A stretch of DNA of 8,551 nt, taken from the NCBI GenBank assembly GCA_019745755.1, contig JAIESS010000116.1, positions 1 through 8,551 on the forward strand. Reading direction: 5' to 3'. The stretch is from Alphaproteobacteria bacterium. Its GTDB lineage: Bacteria; Pseudomonadota; Alphaproteobacteria; Paracaedibacterales; JAKBAR01. Under the pieces are notes generated by a model. It did no database searches. It saw only the letters and a program-made list of their open reading frames with translations, and had not been told where the DNA came from. This document shows, piece by piece, positions 1 to 6,295 of the stretch (position 1 is its first letter; every line of letters starts with the position of its first letter). The translations under genes and the position numbers were made by a program.

Positions 1-2
1 CA

Positions 3-1280
3 TCAAGTGGCGCTTATGCCCATAACATAAAAAAGGTGAATGACAATTTTTATGTGGGAAAGATCAAGGACCAACCTCTGTGGCTTGTCATGGAGCATAT
101 AGCTGATAAAAGCACCTTAGATAAATGGAAAGACTATATAGATGTTCAAACAAATCCACGCTCTGTGGACTTTGCCCCTAAAGGATCAAAGAAATTTACA
201 ACTGATGGGTCTGCAACATTTAGAACGGTCCTAAATACAACAGATATGCACAAAAATGAAGTGTGGGTAGCCTATATCACAAGTAACCCTAACCCCAGAC
301 CGATTGCTGAAAGCACGGGAAGTTCCTGGGATTGGTATAAAGCAGAGCAGCTTTTTCCACCCACAAATTCCTTTGCAAAAGATATAAGTATCTTTGTGAC
401 GGTAACCTCATCACAAAATGGTCTCATTACCAGCCACAGGGGGGTATCAATCTCCCTTGAGGGGCTATCCAATAAAGTACGCGGCCTTTCCATGGATTTA
501 CATTCCTTTGCTGCAAAGGTTATGCTGATCCGTAACCCAGAACGACAACTCATGGTGAATGCCCCTGTGCTTGCCATGGAAAAAATTCTTGCTGAAGCTA
601 TGCCCAAGGGATCTGTTTTTGCAGGCACACGGGAAATGCAGCAGCTTTTAATGGAACGATCAACAAAGACAATAGACGATTTTTTAGCAACGCATCCAGA
701 TCTCTATGAGCATATGAAAGATGAAGCGACAGAGTCACTTCCGCAAATGATTGAAAACTTTAAGAATGATTTAGACTCTAATGAGGAAGATAAAAAAGTC
801 ATACAAAGGCGTTTTACAAGAAAACTAATAAGTGAGGCTGAACGTAATGCAAAAATTTCTGCCCTAGATGCGGATAGTATGTGGAAAAAAAATGCTCTAC
901 CCGGTTTAGAAGGGCCAGAGGGTATTTTGAAGGCAACAGAGATAAAAATTAATGAGAAATATAAAAAATGGAAGGATCCCTATTCTTTTGACGAAGCAAA
1001 AGAAAATGTTCGCGGCTTGGAAGGCATGGAAAGTCTCCTTCAATGGTTTGAAGCATATCCTCCATTGATCTCTGTGGATGGCATCGAAGGTAGAGATACT
1101 CATAATGCGTTTACCATTTATGACAAACATAACCCAACGACTCCATGGCTAACCATCCAAAGAGGCAATCCCGACTATGACTGGATGTTTGATGCTATGA
1201 ATCGAACCGGCTCTACGCACTATATTGCAGTTGATCTTGATGCGCTAGCAAAGTTAAAGCCATTGGATGTTATGGACTAG
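3..1280 (+). CDS. Hypothetical protein, 5'-truncated by the window edge
   Basis: The reading frame is open to the left edge. Upstream of the GTG at 36 it continues in frame as SSGAYAHNIKK, and no Shine-Dalgarno sequence precedes that GTG, so the true start is probably outside the window. At least 425 residues are present, ending with TAG at 1278-1280. I do not recognise the family. Counting from the GTG, the first 200 or so residues look like a mixed globular domain rich in W, Y, P and S. Roughly residues 200-280 are highly charged and probably helical, rich in K, E, D and R. The last 120 residues are globular again, with several W and the segment NPTTPWLTIQRGNPDYDW. No transmembrane helix or catalytic motif is obvious. 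Any signal peptide would lie outside the window. The next gene, folE, is 257 bases downstream, so this is probably a separate transcription unit. It is real coding sequence by its length and lack of stops; the function is unknown. Confidence 0.85.
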   Translation, partial: SSGAYAHNIKKVNDNFYVGKIKDQPLWLVMEHIADKSTLDKWKDYIDVQTNPRSVDFAPKGSKKFTTDGSATFRTVLNTTDMHKNEVWVAYITSNPNPRPIAESTGSSWDWYKAEQLFPPTNSFAKDISIFVTVTSSQNGLITSHRGVSISLEGLSNKVRGLSMDLHSFAAKVMLIRNPERQLMVNAPVLAMEKILAEAMPKGSVFAGTREMQQLLMERSTKTIDDFLATHPDLYEHMKDEATESLPQMIENFKNDLDSNEEDKKVIQRRFTRKLISEAERNAKISALDADSMWKKNALPGLEGPEGILKATEIKINEKYKKWKDPYSFDEAKENVRGLEGMESLLQWFEAYPPLISVDGIEGRDTHNAFTIYDKHNPTTPWLTIQRGNPDYDWMFDAMNRTGSTHYIAVDLDALAKLKPLDVMD

Positions 1281-1301
1281 GTTTAGAATAATGGAAAGGC
1301 C

Positions 1302-1445
1302 TTGAGATTTTTTCGAATGTGCGAATCATCCAACCGAACACACTATTTTGTGCGTAAAAACCGTAGCTTTATTCAGTCTGTTGCGATCCATGTGATTTAC
1401 CTCAAAGAACGTGGCTCTGTAATTATTGAAGAAGTGGAGGATTAA
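1302..1445 (+). CDS. Possible small ORF or gene remnant, uncertain
   Basis: A short frame is open from the TAG at 1284 to TAA at 1443-1445. It could start at TTG 1302 (47 codons), with GGAAAGG at 1293-1299 only two bases away, or at ATG 1317 (42 codons), which has no Shine-Dalgarno sequence. The peptide has basic and aromatic residues in the middle (HYFVRKNRSF) and an acidic end (EEVED), a composition compatible with a small protein or with the C-terminal remnant of a larger one. I recognise no family. It sits between the stop of the preceding gene and folE. It could equally be chance open frame in a 257-base spacer. Confidence 0.25.
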   Translation: MRFFRMCESSNRTHYFVRKNRSFIQSVAIHVIYLKERGSVIIEEVED

Positions 1446-1537
1446 CTGATTTTTAAACTCTGTATTTTATACTGCATCTAGATAATGAGAGGGATCTTAA
1501 CAAAGATTCTTCTGATGTTTCGAATGAAAAGAAGAAA

Positions 1538-2101
1538 ATGACAGACTTAGAATCGTCTATTACGAATATTCTTATAGCATTAAGGGAGGATCCAGCACGC
1601 GAAGGCCTTATAAATACGCCAAAACGTGTTGCTGAATCCCTTACATACCTCACCAAGGGGTATCATGAAAACCTTGACGCTATCTTAAATGATGCAATTT
1701 TTGATAGCCCCAACACAGATATGGTGATGTTGAGGGATATTGAATTTTACTCTTTGTGTGAGCATCATCTTTTACCTTTTTTTGGAGCATGCAACATCGC
1801 CTATTTCCCTAAAGGTAAAGTTATTGGTGTGTCTAAACTCGCCCGTATTGTGGATATGTTTGCCATGCGTCTTCAGATTCAAGAAACACTGACACTAAAT
1901 ATTGCCGAGGCTCTTCAATCAACCCTTGGTACGCCCGATATAGCCGTCACAATCCAAGCCAAACATATGTGTATGATGATGCGCGGCGTGAGCAAACAAT
2001 CCGCCACAATGAGCACATCAAGCTTCCTCGGTACCTTTCAAGAACACGAGCATATCCGCCGTGAATTTATGTTAAGGGCATCGATCGATCAATTATCATG
2101 A
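1538..2101 (+). CDS. folE: GTP cyclohydrolase I (FolE)
   Basis: Cytosolic enzyme that converts GTP to 7,8-dihydroneopterin triphosphate and formate, the first step of tetrahydrofolate and pterin synthesis; the family forms toroidal decamers. At 187 residues it is slightly shorter than E. coli FolE (222), mainly at the N-terminus. The zinc and catalytic region is intact: C74-E-H76-H77 in SLCEHHLLPF, and C145 in KHMCMMMRGV. The GTP-site segment KVIGVSKLARIVDMFA (residues 94-109) is also conserved. In the usual FARRLQVQERLT segment it reads FAMRLQIQETLT, which keeps the second arginine but changes QER to QET. ATG 1538 is the only ATG, GTG or TTG start in the frame downstream of the TAA at 1454. 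Its upstream AAGAAG is a weak ribosome site. A -10-like TATACT lies at 1468-1473 without a convincing -35. The stop abuts that of the convergent binding-protein gene. Confidence 0.97.
   Translation: MTDLESSITNILIALREDPAREGLINTPKRVAESLTYLTKGYHENLDAILNDAIFDSPNTDMVMLRDIEFYSLCEHHLLPFFGACNIAYFPKGKVIGVSKLARIVDMFAMRLQIQETLTLNIAEALQSTLGTPDIAVTIQAKHMCMMMRGVSKQSATMSTSSFLGTFQEHEHIRREFMLRASIDQLS
2096..2101. other. Back-to-back convergent stop codons (TCATGA)
   Basis: folE (+) stops with TGA at 2099-2101 and the binding-protein gene (-) stops with TGA on 2098-2096. The two coding regions overlap by six bases forming the palindrome TCATGA. Because of the symmetry both proteins end in serine encoded by TCA. 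There is no spacer for an ordinary terminator between the genes, so transcripts must end inside the opposing gene. Confidence 0.95.
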
Positions 2102-4000
2102 AAACCATCTCTTCAATGCATCTTTGATCCAAGCAAAGAAGGAGGGACTGTTTTGTGAGTTACTATCATGCTGGCCGTCCTGAGGAATGGCCCAGCCATT
2201 ATCAATAATATTCACACCTACCAAGGGATCCGGGGTTGGGAAACCAATGCGGTTGCCGTAATAAGCAACATAGGATGTATTATCATAGGTCAGTGGAATC
2301 ATATAATTTTTATGCATCACAAAACGATCCAAGTTATGTACATAACCTTGAAGCTCGTCGTAAGTTTTTGCTTTTGCAAGAGCTGTGGCAAGATTTTCAA
2401 TAAGCGCGTCTTTGACGCCAATATAATTGCTGCTCCCGTCAATATCCGCTGTGTGGCGACTAAAATAATACCCCTGTTCAACACCCGGTGAGAGACTGTT
2501 TGTCCAGGCATGGACAATCATGTCAAAATCACGGTTAGATGTGCGGGATTCGTACTGCACTGTATCTACGGATCGCACTTTTAGCTCAATACCAAGACTC
2601 TTCAGGCTGCGTTGAAAACTAAGGGCAATTTTCTCCAAGCGTGGATCCTTGACGAGGAATTCAAGCATAAAGGGGTCGCCTTTTGCATTGACGCGTTTAC
2701 CATTTTGAATGGTCCATCCGGCCTCAACAAGGAGCTTATCCGCCGCTGCAAGATTGTCACGTTGATCGCCATCCCCACCCGTCATGGGATTACAAAAAGG
2801 TTTATCAAGAACGTCTGTGGGAAGCTCCCCCTTTTCTATTTGCTCTTTTACCATAGGCATAAGAGGGTCAAGAATTTTACGCTCTAACTCTGTCGCTGCT
2901 CCTGTATGCCTCAGGGGCGTATTGGCAAAGAGGCTATCCACACGTTTAAAACTGCCGAAAAACACCATCTTGTTCAATGTATCAAAATCAAAAGCGAGGG
3001 AGAGAGCTTGACGCACGCGAAGATCACTAAAAATGGGTTTACGCATATTAAAAATAATAGTGCGGATAGTGACGGGACGTTTATGGGTATGGGCCAATTT
3101 TGTAATGCGGCCATCTTTTACCTGGGGAACATCATAGCGTGTGTTCCATTGGTTTGGATCTTGCTCAAAGTAAATATCCAGGTGCCCCGTTAAGAACTCT
3201 TGAAAATGGGTCGTCGCATTTTTGGTATAGATAATCTCAATCTCATCAAAATTGGCACTTCCTTTATTCACAGGGAGATCTTTCCCCCAATAATCCTTCA
3301 CACGCTCATAAACGATACTGCGTCCCGGCACGGCAGATTTAATTTTGTACGGACCTGAGCCCACAAGGGGTGTCATGCCTGTTTCAAGAAAGTCTTTTCC
3401 TTGCAATGATTTTTTTTGTAACGGTGTCATAAGCGCAACCATCATCGGAAGATCAGGATCAAAAACACCATTGGCATCAGGTTTGAACTCAAATGTAATT
3501 GTATGAGGATCTATAATCGTGATCTTGTTAATTTTTCCGTAAAATTGTTTATACCGCGGCCATCCTTTTTCAATAAGGAGGTTGATAGTGAATTCGATAT
3601 CCTCGGCCGTAATGGGGTTTCCATCATGAAAACGTGCGCGCTTGTCAATTTTGAATGTAATTTTTGAGGCATCGTCAGCAAAGTCCACACTTTCTGCAAT
3701 ATTGGCATACAGTGTAAAAGGCTCATCCAAAGACCGCCGCATGAGCGGGGCAAAAGTATAAGGCACACCCTCAGCACTCACCCCCTTGACAATAAACATA
3801 TTGACTGTATCAAAAGTGCCCACAGTTCCAATGCTGATTTTTCCGCCTTTAGGGGCATCAAGATTCCGGAATTTAAAAAAATCGCCCTTCTCAAGGTTAT
3901 ATTTTGATACGCCGTAGCGTGCAATGGATGGCTTAAATTCAGCTTGGGCTGTATTGATAAATGTAGCTGCAAGGAGAATTAGAAGGGCGATTTTTTTCAT
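2096..4000 (-). CDS. Periplasmic oligopeptide-type ABC transporter substrate-binding protein (YejA-like, SBP family 5)
   Basis: A 634-residue exported solute-binding protein of the DppA/OppA/YejA class, which captures peptides or related solutes in the periplasm and delivers them to an ABC permease. The signal peptide is residues 1-20 (MKK, a hydrophobic core, then AQA before E21). The mature start YGVSKYN followed by DAPKGG (residues 48-53) and GTFDTVN is typical of the YejA branch (COG4166). Family-5 hallmarks follow: RFHDGNPITAEDIEF, then GSGPYKI, then FSDLRVRQALSLAFDFDTL. The length matches YejA (about 600) with an extra C-terminal tail ending in a tryptophan-containing basic stretch. No permease or ATPase genes are adjacent, so the partner transporter must be encoded elsewhere. 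The upstream leader has no Shine-Dalgarno sequence. I recognise the family, but cannot assign the orthologue or the substrate. Confidence 0.93.
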   Translation of the reverse strand: MKKIALLILLAATFINTAQAEFKPSIARYGVSKYNLEKGDFFKFRNLDAPKGGKISIGTVGTFDTVNMFIVKGVSAEGVPYTFAPLMRRSLDEPFTLYANIAESVDFADDASKITFKIDKRARFHDGNPITAEDIEFTINLLIEKGWPRYKQFYGKINKITIIDPHTITFEFKPDANGVFDPDLPMMVALMTPLQKKSLQGKDFLETGMTPLVGSGPYKIKSAVPGRSIVYERVKDYWGKDLPVNKGSANFDEIEIIYTKNATTHFQEFLTGHLDIYFEQDPNQWNTRYDVPQVKDGRITKLAHTHKRPVTIRTIIFNMRKPIFSDLRVRQALSLAFDFDTLNKMVFFGSFKRVDSLFANTPLRHTGAATELERKILDPLMPMVKEQIEKGELPTDVLDKPFCNPMTGGDGDQRDNLAAADKLLVEAGWTIQNGKRVNAKGDPFMLEFLVKDPRLEKIALSFQRSLKSLGIELKVRSVDTVQYESRTSNRDFDMIVHAWTNSLSPGVEQGYYFSRHTADIDGSSNYIGVKDALIENLATALAKAKTYDELQGYVHNLDRFVMHKNYMIPLTYDNTSYVAYYGNRIGFPTPDPLVGVNIIDNGWAIPQDGQHDSNSQNSPSFFAWIKDALKRWFS

Positions 4001-4034
4001 ATTTTTTATTAATACAATCTACGATTTTTTCTTG

Positions 4035-4063
4035 TTTATACGCTACTTAGAGAGCGTTGTGTA
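4035..4063 (-). promoter_or_regulatory. Candidate sigma-70 promoter of the substrate-binding protein gene
   Basis: Read on the minus strand, TACACA (4063-4058, 4 of 6 to TTGACA) is followed after 17 bases by TATAAA (4040-4035, 5 of 6 to TATAAT). The -10 ends 34 bases before the ATG. The spacer contains a five-base inverted repeat, ACGCT (4040-4044) and AGCGT (4053-4057), which could be an operator or chance. Confidence 0.45.
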
Positions 4064-4102
4064 GGGATTTTCGTCATTAAATAAAAGTTTAATAAAAATA
4101 GA

Positions 4103-4131
4103 ATAACAAAATGTATTGATTTTTTTATAAT
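4103..4131 (+). promoter_or_regulatory. Candidate sigma-70 promoter of the small exported protein gene
   Basis: A perfect TATAAT at 4126-4131 is preceded by a 17-base spacer and ATAACA at 4103-4108 (4 of 6 to TTGACA). The -10 ends 41 bases upstream of the ATG at 4173. The surroundings are almost pure A/T, so chance matches are likely, but position and spacing fit. Confidence 0.45.
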
Positions 4132-4172
4132 ATTATGTTCTTTTGTTTAAAATTTTGTGAAAGTTTTTAAAT

Positions 4173-4727
4173 ATGCGCGTACGCAAAAAATGTCTTATTC
4201 TTTTCTTACTCTATTTCTTAATGCAGGGGATCTCCATGGCCATGGATAAAACACCATTCGATGCATGTCTTGATCGTGTTCGTAGCGATTGTAAACGCAT
4301 TCAAAACAGCAAATTCCCAGAAGGTCTTCCAGAGGTGGTAGCCAGTGATTATGATTTTATACAGGAGAAATGCGGTTTTTCTTGTCCTGATCAGGCACGC
4401 AAAATGCTGATGGTTCTTTATAAATATAGGCTCCCATCCGAAAAATCAACATATGCGGGGTTTGATGTGCCTTCCCCAAATCTAAACAGTAATAATTATT
4501 TATTGGAGCTTATGAATGAAGCCTTTGAACGTGGAGTACCTTACCATGTCATTACCTTCTCTGACATGAATGGTAGCTATTGGTGCATTACAAAGGATGA
4601 AGAGGTTGTGCTTTATGAGCCTGAATTTAACGGAACAAATGTGGCCAAGAAAGTGGACCAAGAAAAAGGCGGTGGACCTTATTCCTTGGTGACGTGGTTA
4701 AATCAATGGGTTCTAGGAAGAGATTAG
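4173..4727 (+). CDS. Small exported protein of unknown function
   Basis: A 184-residue protein with a clear Sec signal peptide: basic start MRVRKK, hydrophobic core about residues 7-20, likely cleavage after SMA23. The mature part is about 161 residues with five cysteines at 32, 40, 67, 71 and 138. C67 and C71 form CGFSC, so disulphides are plausible in an oxidising compartment. The second half reads like a small alpha/beta domain with PYHVITFSDMNGSYWCITKD and a final tryptophan-rich helix. I recognise no family and see no convincing catalytic triad. ATG 4173 places the signal sequence at the very start. A weak GAAAG sits about nine bases upstream. Its 3' end overlaps the convergent 451-aa exported protein gene by 15 bp. 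A role as an effector or a partner of that neighbour is only inferred from export and position. Confidence 0.85.
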   Translation: MRVRKKCLILFLLYFLMQGISMAMDKTPFDACLDRVRSDCKRIQNSKFPEGLPEVVASDYDFIQEKCGFSCPDQARKMLMVLYKYRLPSEKSTYAGFDVPSPNLNSNNYLLELMNEAFERGVPYHVITFSDMNGSYWCITKDEEVVLYEPEFNGTNVAKKVDQEKGGGPYSLVTWLNQWVLGRD

Positions 4728-6068
4728 GATTTTTCTTTTATGTAACTCTAGGTTCATTTCTTTTCGGGGGGGGGCAAAATATCTGTCCTCCTTGAGGAAA
4801 GAAAGGCTGCAAAAACTTTCTTGAGGGTGAAGTTTTGGCATGTCATGCCCCTCTTTTGTCATGAGGATCATGACACATGAATTTTTAAAGAGCTTTTTAA
4901 GCGTCATAGTTAAAATATTATCTTGTATGTTTTTATACATTTTAGACCATGTAGAGTTGGACGCGTGTTCCGTTGCTGCATCACAGCGTGTAGCATGGTG
5001 CCATTCATAGGTATCCCCATTTAGGCCAAAGGGATTTTGACCCTTTCCTGTTGCATAATTATTTGTATCCCCTTTTGAATTGGTCCATCCAGCACTGATA
5101 TTGGTTGGTGCAATGCACAAATATCCGTCTTCAGGTTTTACAAAATAAGTATATTCTCCACGCTTTATAGCGTGTTTCATAAAATCATAAAGAGCAAGAT
5201 TAATGGCGACTTGATCGATTTTTGGAGCGCCATGTTTCACGGCTACTTCTTGAGCTTTCATCCATTCACAAAAAGGCCCAAGAACTCGTTTTTCTCGATC
5301 AAAGCATGTTTCTTGATCATTGATAGGTTTGTTGAGTTTTGAGAGGTGAGCCCGTCGTTCTATACGTTGTTGCTTGAGTTGTGCGTCGGTTAAATATGTT
5401 TGTGGCTCAGAAAAAGCCATGGAAGGAGGCTCTTGAATCACGCCACCTAATGCATCATTAAGATTTTTTATTGTATGTCGATTAGGGTTGTCGAGTGTAG
5501 AAAGGACTGCTCCTTGCGCTATGAATTTTTTGGAAACCATGTCTGGATTTTTAATACGTTTTGGGTAGTACGTATTCATTGCGAATGTCCGTGGTGTTTG
5601 AGGTGTACCCCCTGTTTTTTTCTTAAAAAGACGTATATTAAGGTCGTTCATCTTCTCTCTTTCTGGCGTATGGACACCATTTTCCTTAAGAATTCTATTA
5701 CGGGTGGGGGTAATAGTGCCAAGAACTATGGAAGATTCTTTTGTAGTCAATACATCAGTAAACACTACATCTACATCTACATCAGCCCAATCATCATCTT
5801 CATTTTCATCATTCATAGAGGCTTTTAGTTTCTTTCGATCATCTGCACACCGTTGCTTTTTCGGTGTCCCTTCACCAATAAAAGTCAGTGGAGAAAGATT
5901 TTTTTTGTAATCATCAAAACCTCGCTTAGAGCTATTGGGGAGTTTGGTGGGTTTTACAGGTGTTGAAAATCCATAATCACAAGGAAAAGACAAGAGCTCT
6001 GTTTCGCTTGATTGGACTGTTATTGGGTGGAAAAGAGAGAGTAGAAAAAGTGAGGATAGAATACGCAT
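4713..6068 (-). CDS. Exported 451-aa protein of unknown function with TP-x-K/R motifs and a YEWHH motif
   Basis: The N-terminus (MRILSS, then a hydrophobic stretch to about residue 18) looks like a Sec signal peptide with cleavage near residue 20. Residues 20-180 are low-complexity and probably disordered. They hold four TP-x-K/R sites (T36, T68, T120, T134), a basic patch PKKQRCADDRKKLK (69-82) that resembles a bipartite nuclear localisation signal, and an acidic run at 87-100. Residues 255-420 look folded, with six cysteines and GDTYEWHHATRCD (351-363). The WHH is reminiscent of HNH/WHH-type nuclease toxins, but I cannot complete the active site. A nine-C tract encodes A432-P-P-R near the end. 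No Shine-Dalgarno sequence precedes the ATG. The gene is convergent with the 184-aa exported protein gene and overlaps it by 15 bp. No family is recognised; a host-directed secreted protein is the best guess. Confidence 0.85.
   Translation of the reverse strand: MRILSSLFLLSLFHPITVQSSETELLSFPCDYGFSTPVKPTKLPNSSKRGFDDYKKNLSPLTFIGEGTPKKQRCADDRKKLKASMNDENEDDDWADVDVDVVFTDVLTTKESSIVLGTITPTRNRILKENGVHTPEREKMNDLNIRLFKKKTGGTPQTPRTFAMNTYYPKRIKNPDMVSKKFIAQGAVLSTLDNPNRHTIKNLNDALGGVIQEPPSMAFSEPQTYLTDAQLKQQRIERRAHLSKLNKPINDQETCFDREKRVLGPFCEWMKAQEVAVKHGAPKIDQVAINLALYDFMKHAIKRGEYTYFVKPEDGYLCIAPTNISAGWTNSKGDTNNYATGKGQNPFGLNGDTYEWHHATRCDAATEHASNSTWSKMYKNIQDNILTMTLKKLFKNSCVMILMTKEGHDMPKLHPQESFCSLSFLKEDRYFAPPRKEMNLELHKRKILISS
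4766..4774. repeat. Homopolymer G9 (C9 on the coding strand)
   Basis: Nine consecutive G on the plus strand, the longest G/C run in the window, inside the 3' end of the 451-aa exported protein gene. Such tracts are prone to slippage. With eight C the frame would end APPEKK at TGA 4756-4754; with ten C it would end APPPKRNEPRVT. Either change replaces only the last 17 or so residues. Confidence 0.95.
5766..5783. repeat. Three tandem copies of hexamer TACATC
   Basis: Three perfect TACATC units encode the D-V-D-V-D-V segment (residues 96-101) on the minus strand. The unit is six bases, so a copy-number change would stay in frame and only lengthen or shorten the acidic run of the exported protein. 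Confidence 0.9.
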
Positions 6069-6100
6069 AAAATATTTAATTTTTTATTATTATTTTCTCA

Positions 6101-6129
6101 CATATAGAGATCCTAAACCTACATTTCAA
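6101..6129 (-). promoter_or_regulatory. Candidate sigma-70 promoter of the 451-aa exported protein gene
   Basis: On the minus strand TTGAAA (6129-6124, 5 of 6 to TTGACA), a 17-base spacer, then TATATG (6106-6101, 4 of 6 to TATAAT). The -10 ends 32 bases before the ATG, matching the geometry of the other candidate promoters here. The leader between it and the start is nearly all A/T and lacks a Shine-Dalgarno sequence. Confidence 0.5.
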
Positions 6130-6202
6130 TACTTTTGTTTTTATTATTTTGAATTAAAATATTAATAAATTTATATAAACTTATATTATAATTTAAAGAA
6201 TG

Positions 6203-6232
6203 TGGCTCGCCCTCTATAATCTGGGAGAGCCA
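6203..6232 (-). terminator. Terminator-like hairpin downstream of the FAD oxidoreductase gene
   Basis: Arms TGGCTCGCCC (6203-6212) and GGGAGAGCCA (6223-6232) pair over ten positions with one mismatch (6209/6226) around a ten-base loop. The GC-rich stem stands out in an AT-rich spacer, 63 bases beyond the stop of the minus-strand oxidoreductase gene. The following T tract on the minus strand is short (CATTCTTTAAATT), so it is an imperfect intrinsic terminator. A structured regulatory element is an alternative. Confidence 0.45.
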
Positions 6233-6295
6233 TATTTGTGGAGGGGCAGAGAACGTTAGAAAAGATGTTTCCCCAAAAACCCATAAATGCTTTGT

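Noticed and set aside
36..38. GTG as the start of the first gene
   Set aside because: There is no Shine-Dalgarno sequence and the frame stays open to the window edge, so the start is more likely upstream.
272..628. Minus-strand open frame of 118 codons
   Set aside because: It is antisense to the clearly coding unknown gene at 3-1280, and its peptide shows no recognisable domain.
1296..1316. AAGGCCTT followed by TTTTTT as a terminator for the first gene
   Set aside because: The palindrome has no loop and only four base pairs per arm, too weak for an intrinsic terminator.
2168..3193. Several plus-strand open frames of 75-107 codons
   Set aside because: They lie opposite the substrate-binding protein gene, whose signal peptide and family motifs are convincing.
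5475..5910. Plus-strand open frames of 117 and 68 codons
   Set aside because: They are antisense to the low-complexity part of the 451-aa gene, which has a promoter and signal peptide; the plus-strand peptides reflect complementary low-complexity codons.
6200..6259. ATG opening a 19-codon frame through the hairpin
   Set aside because: It is too short, has no ribosome site, and its sequence is explained by the hairpin arms.
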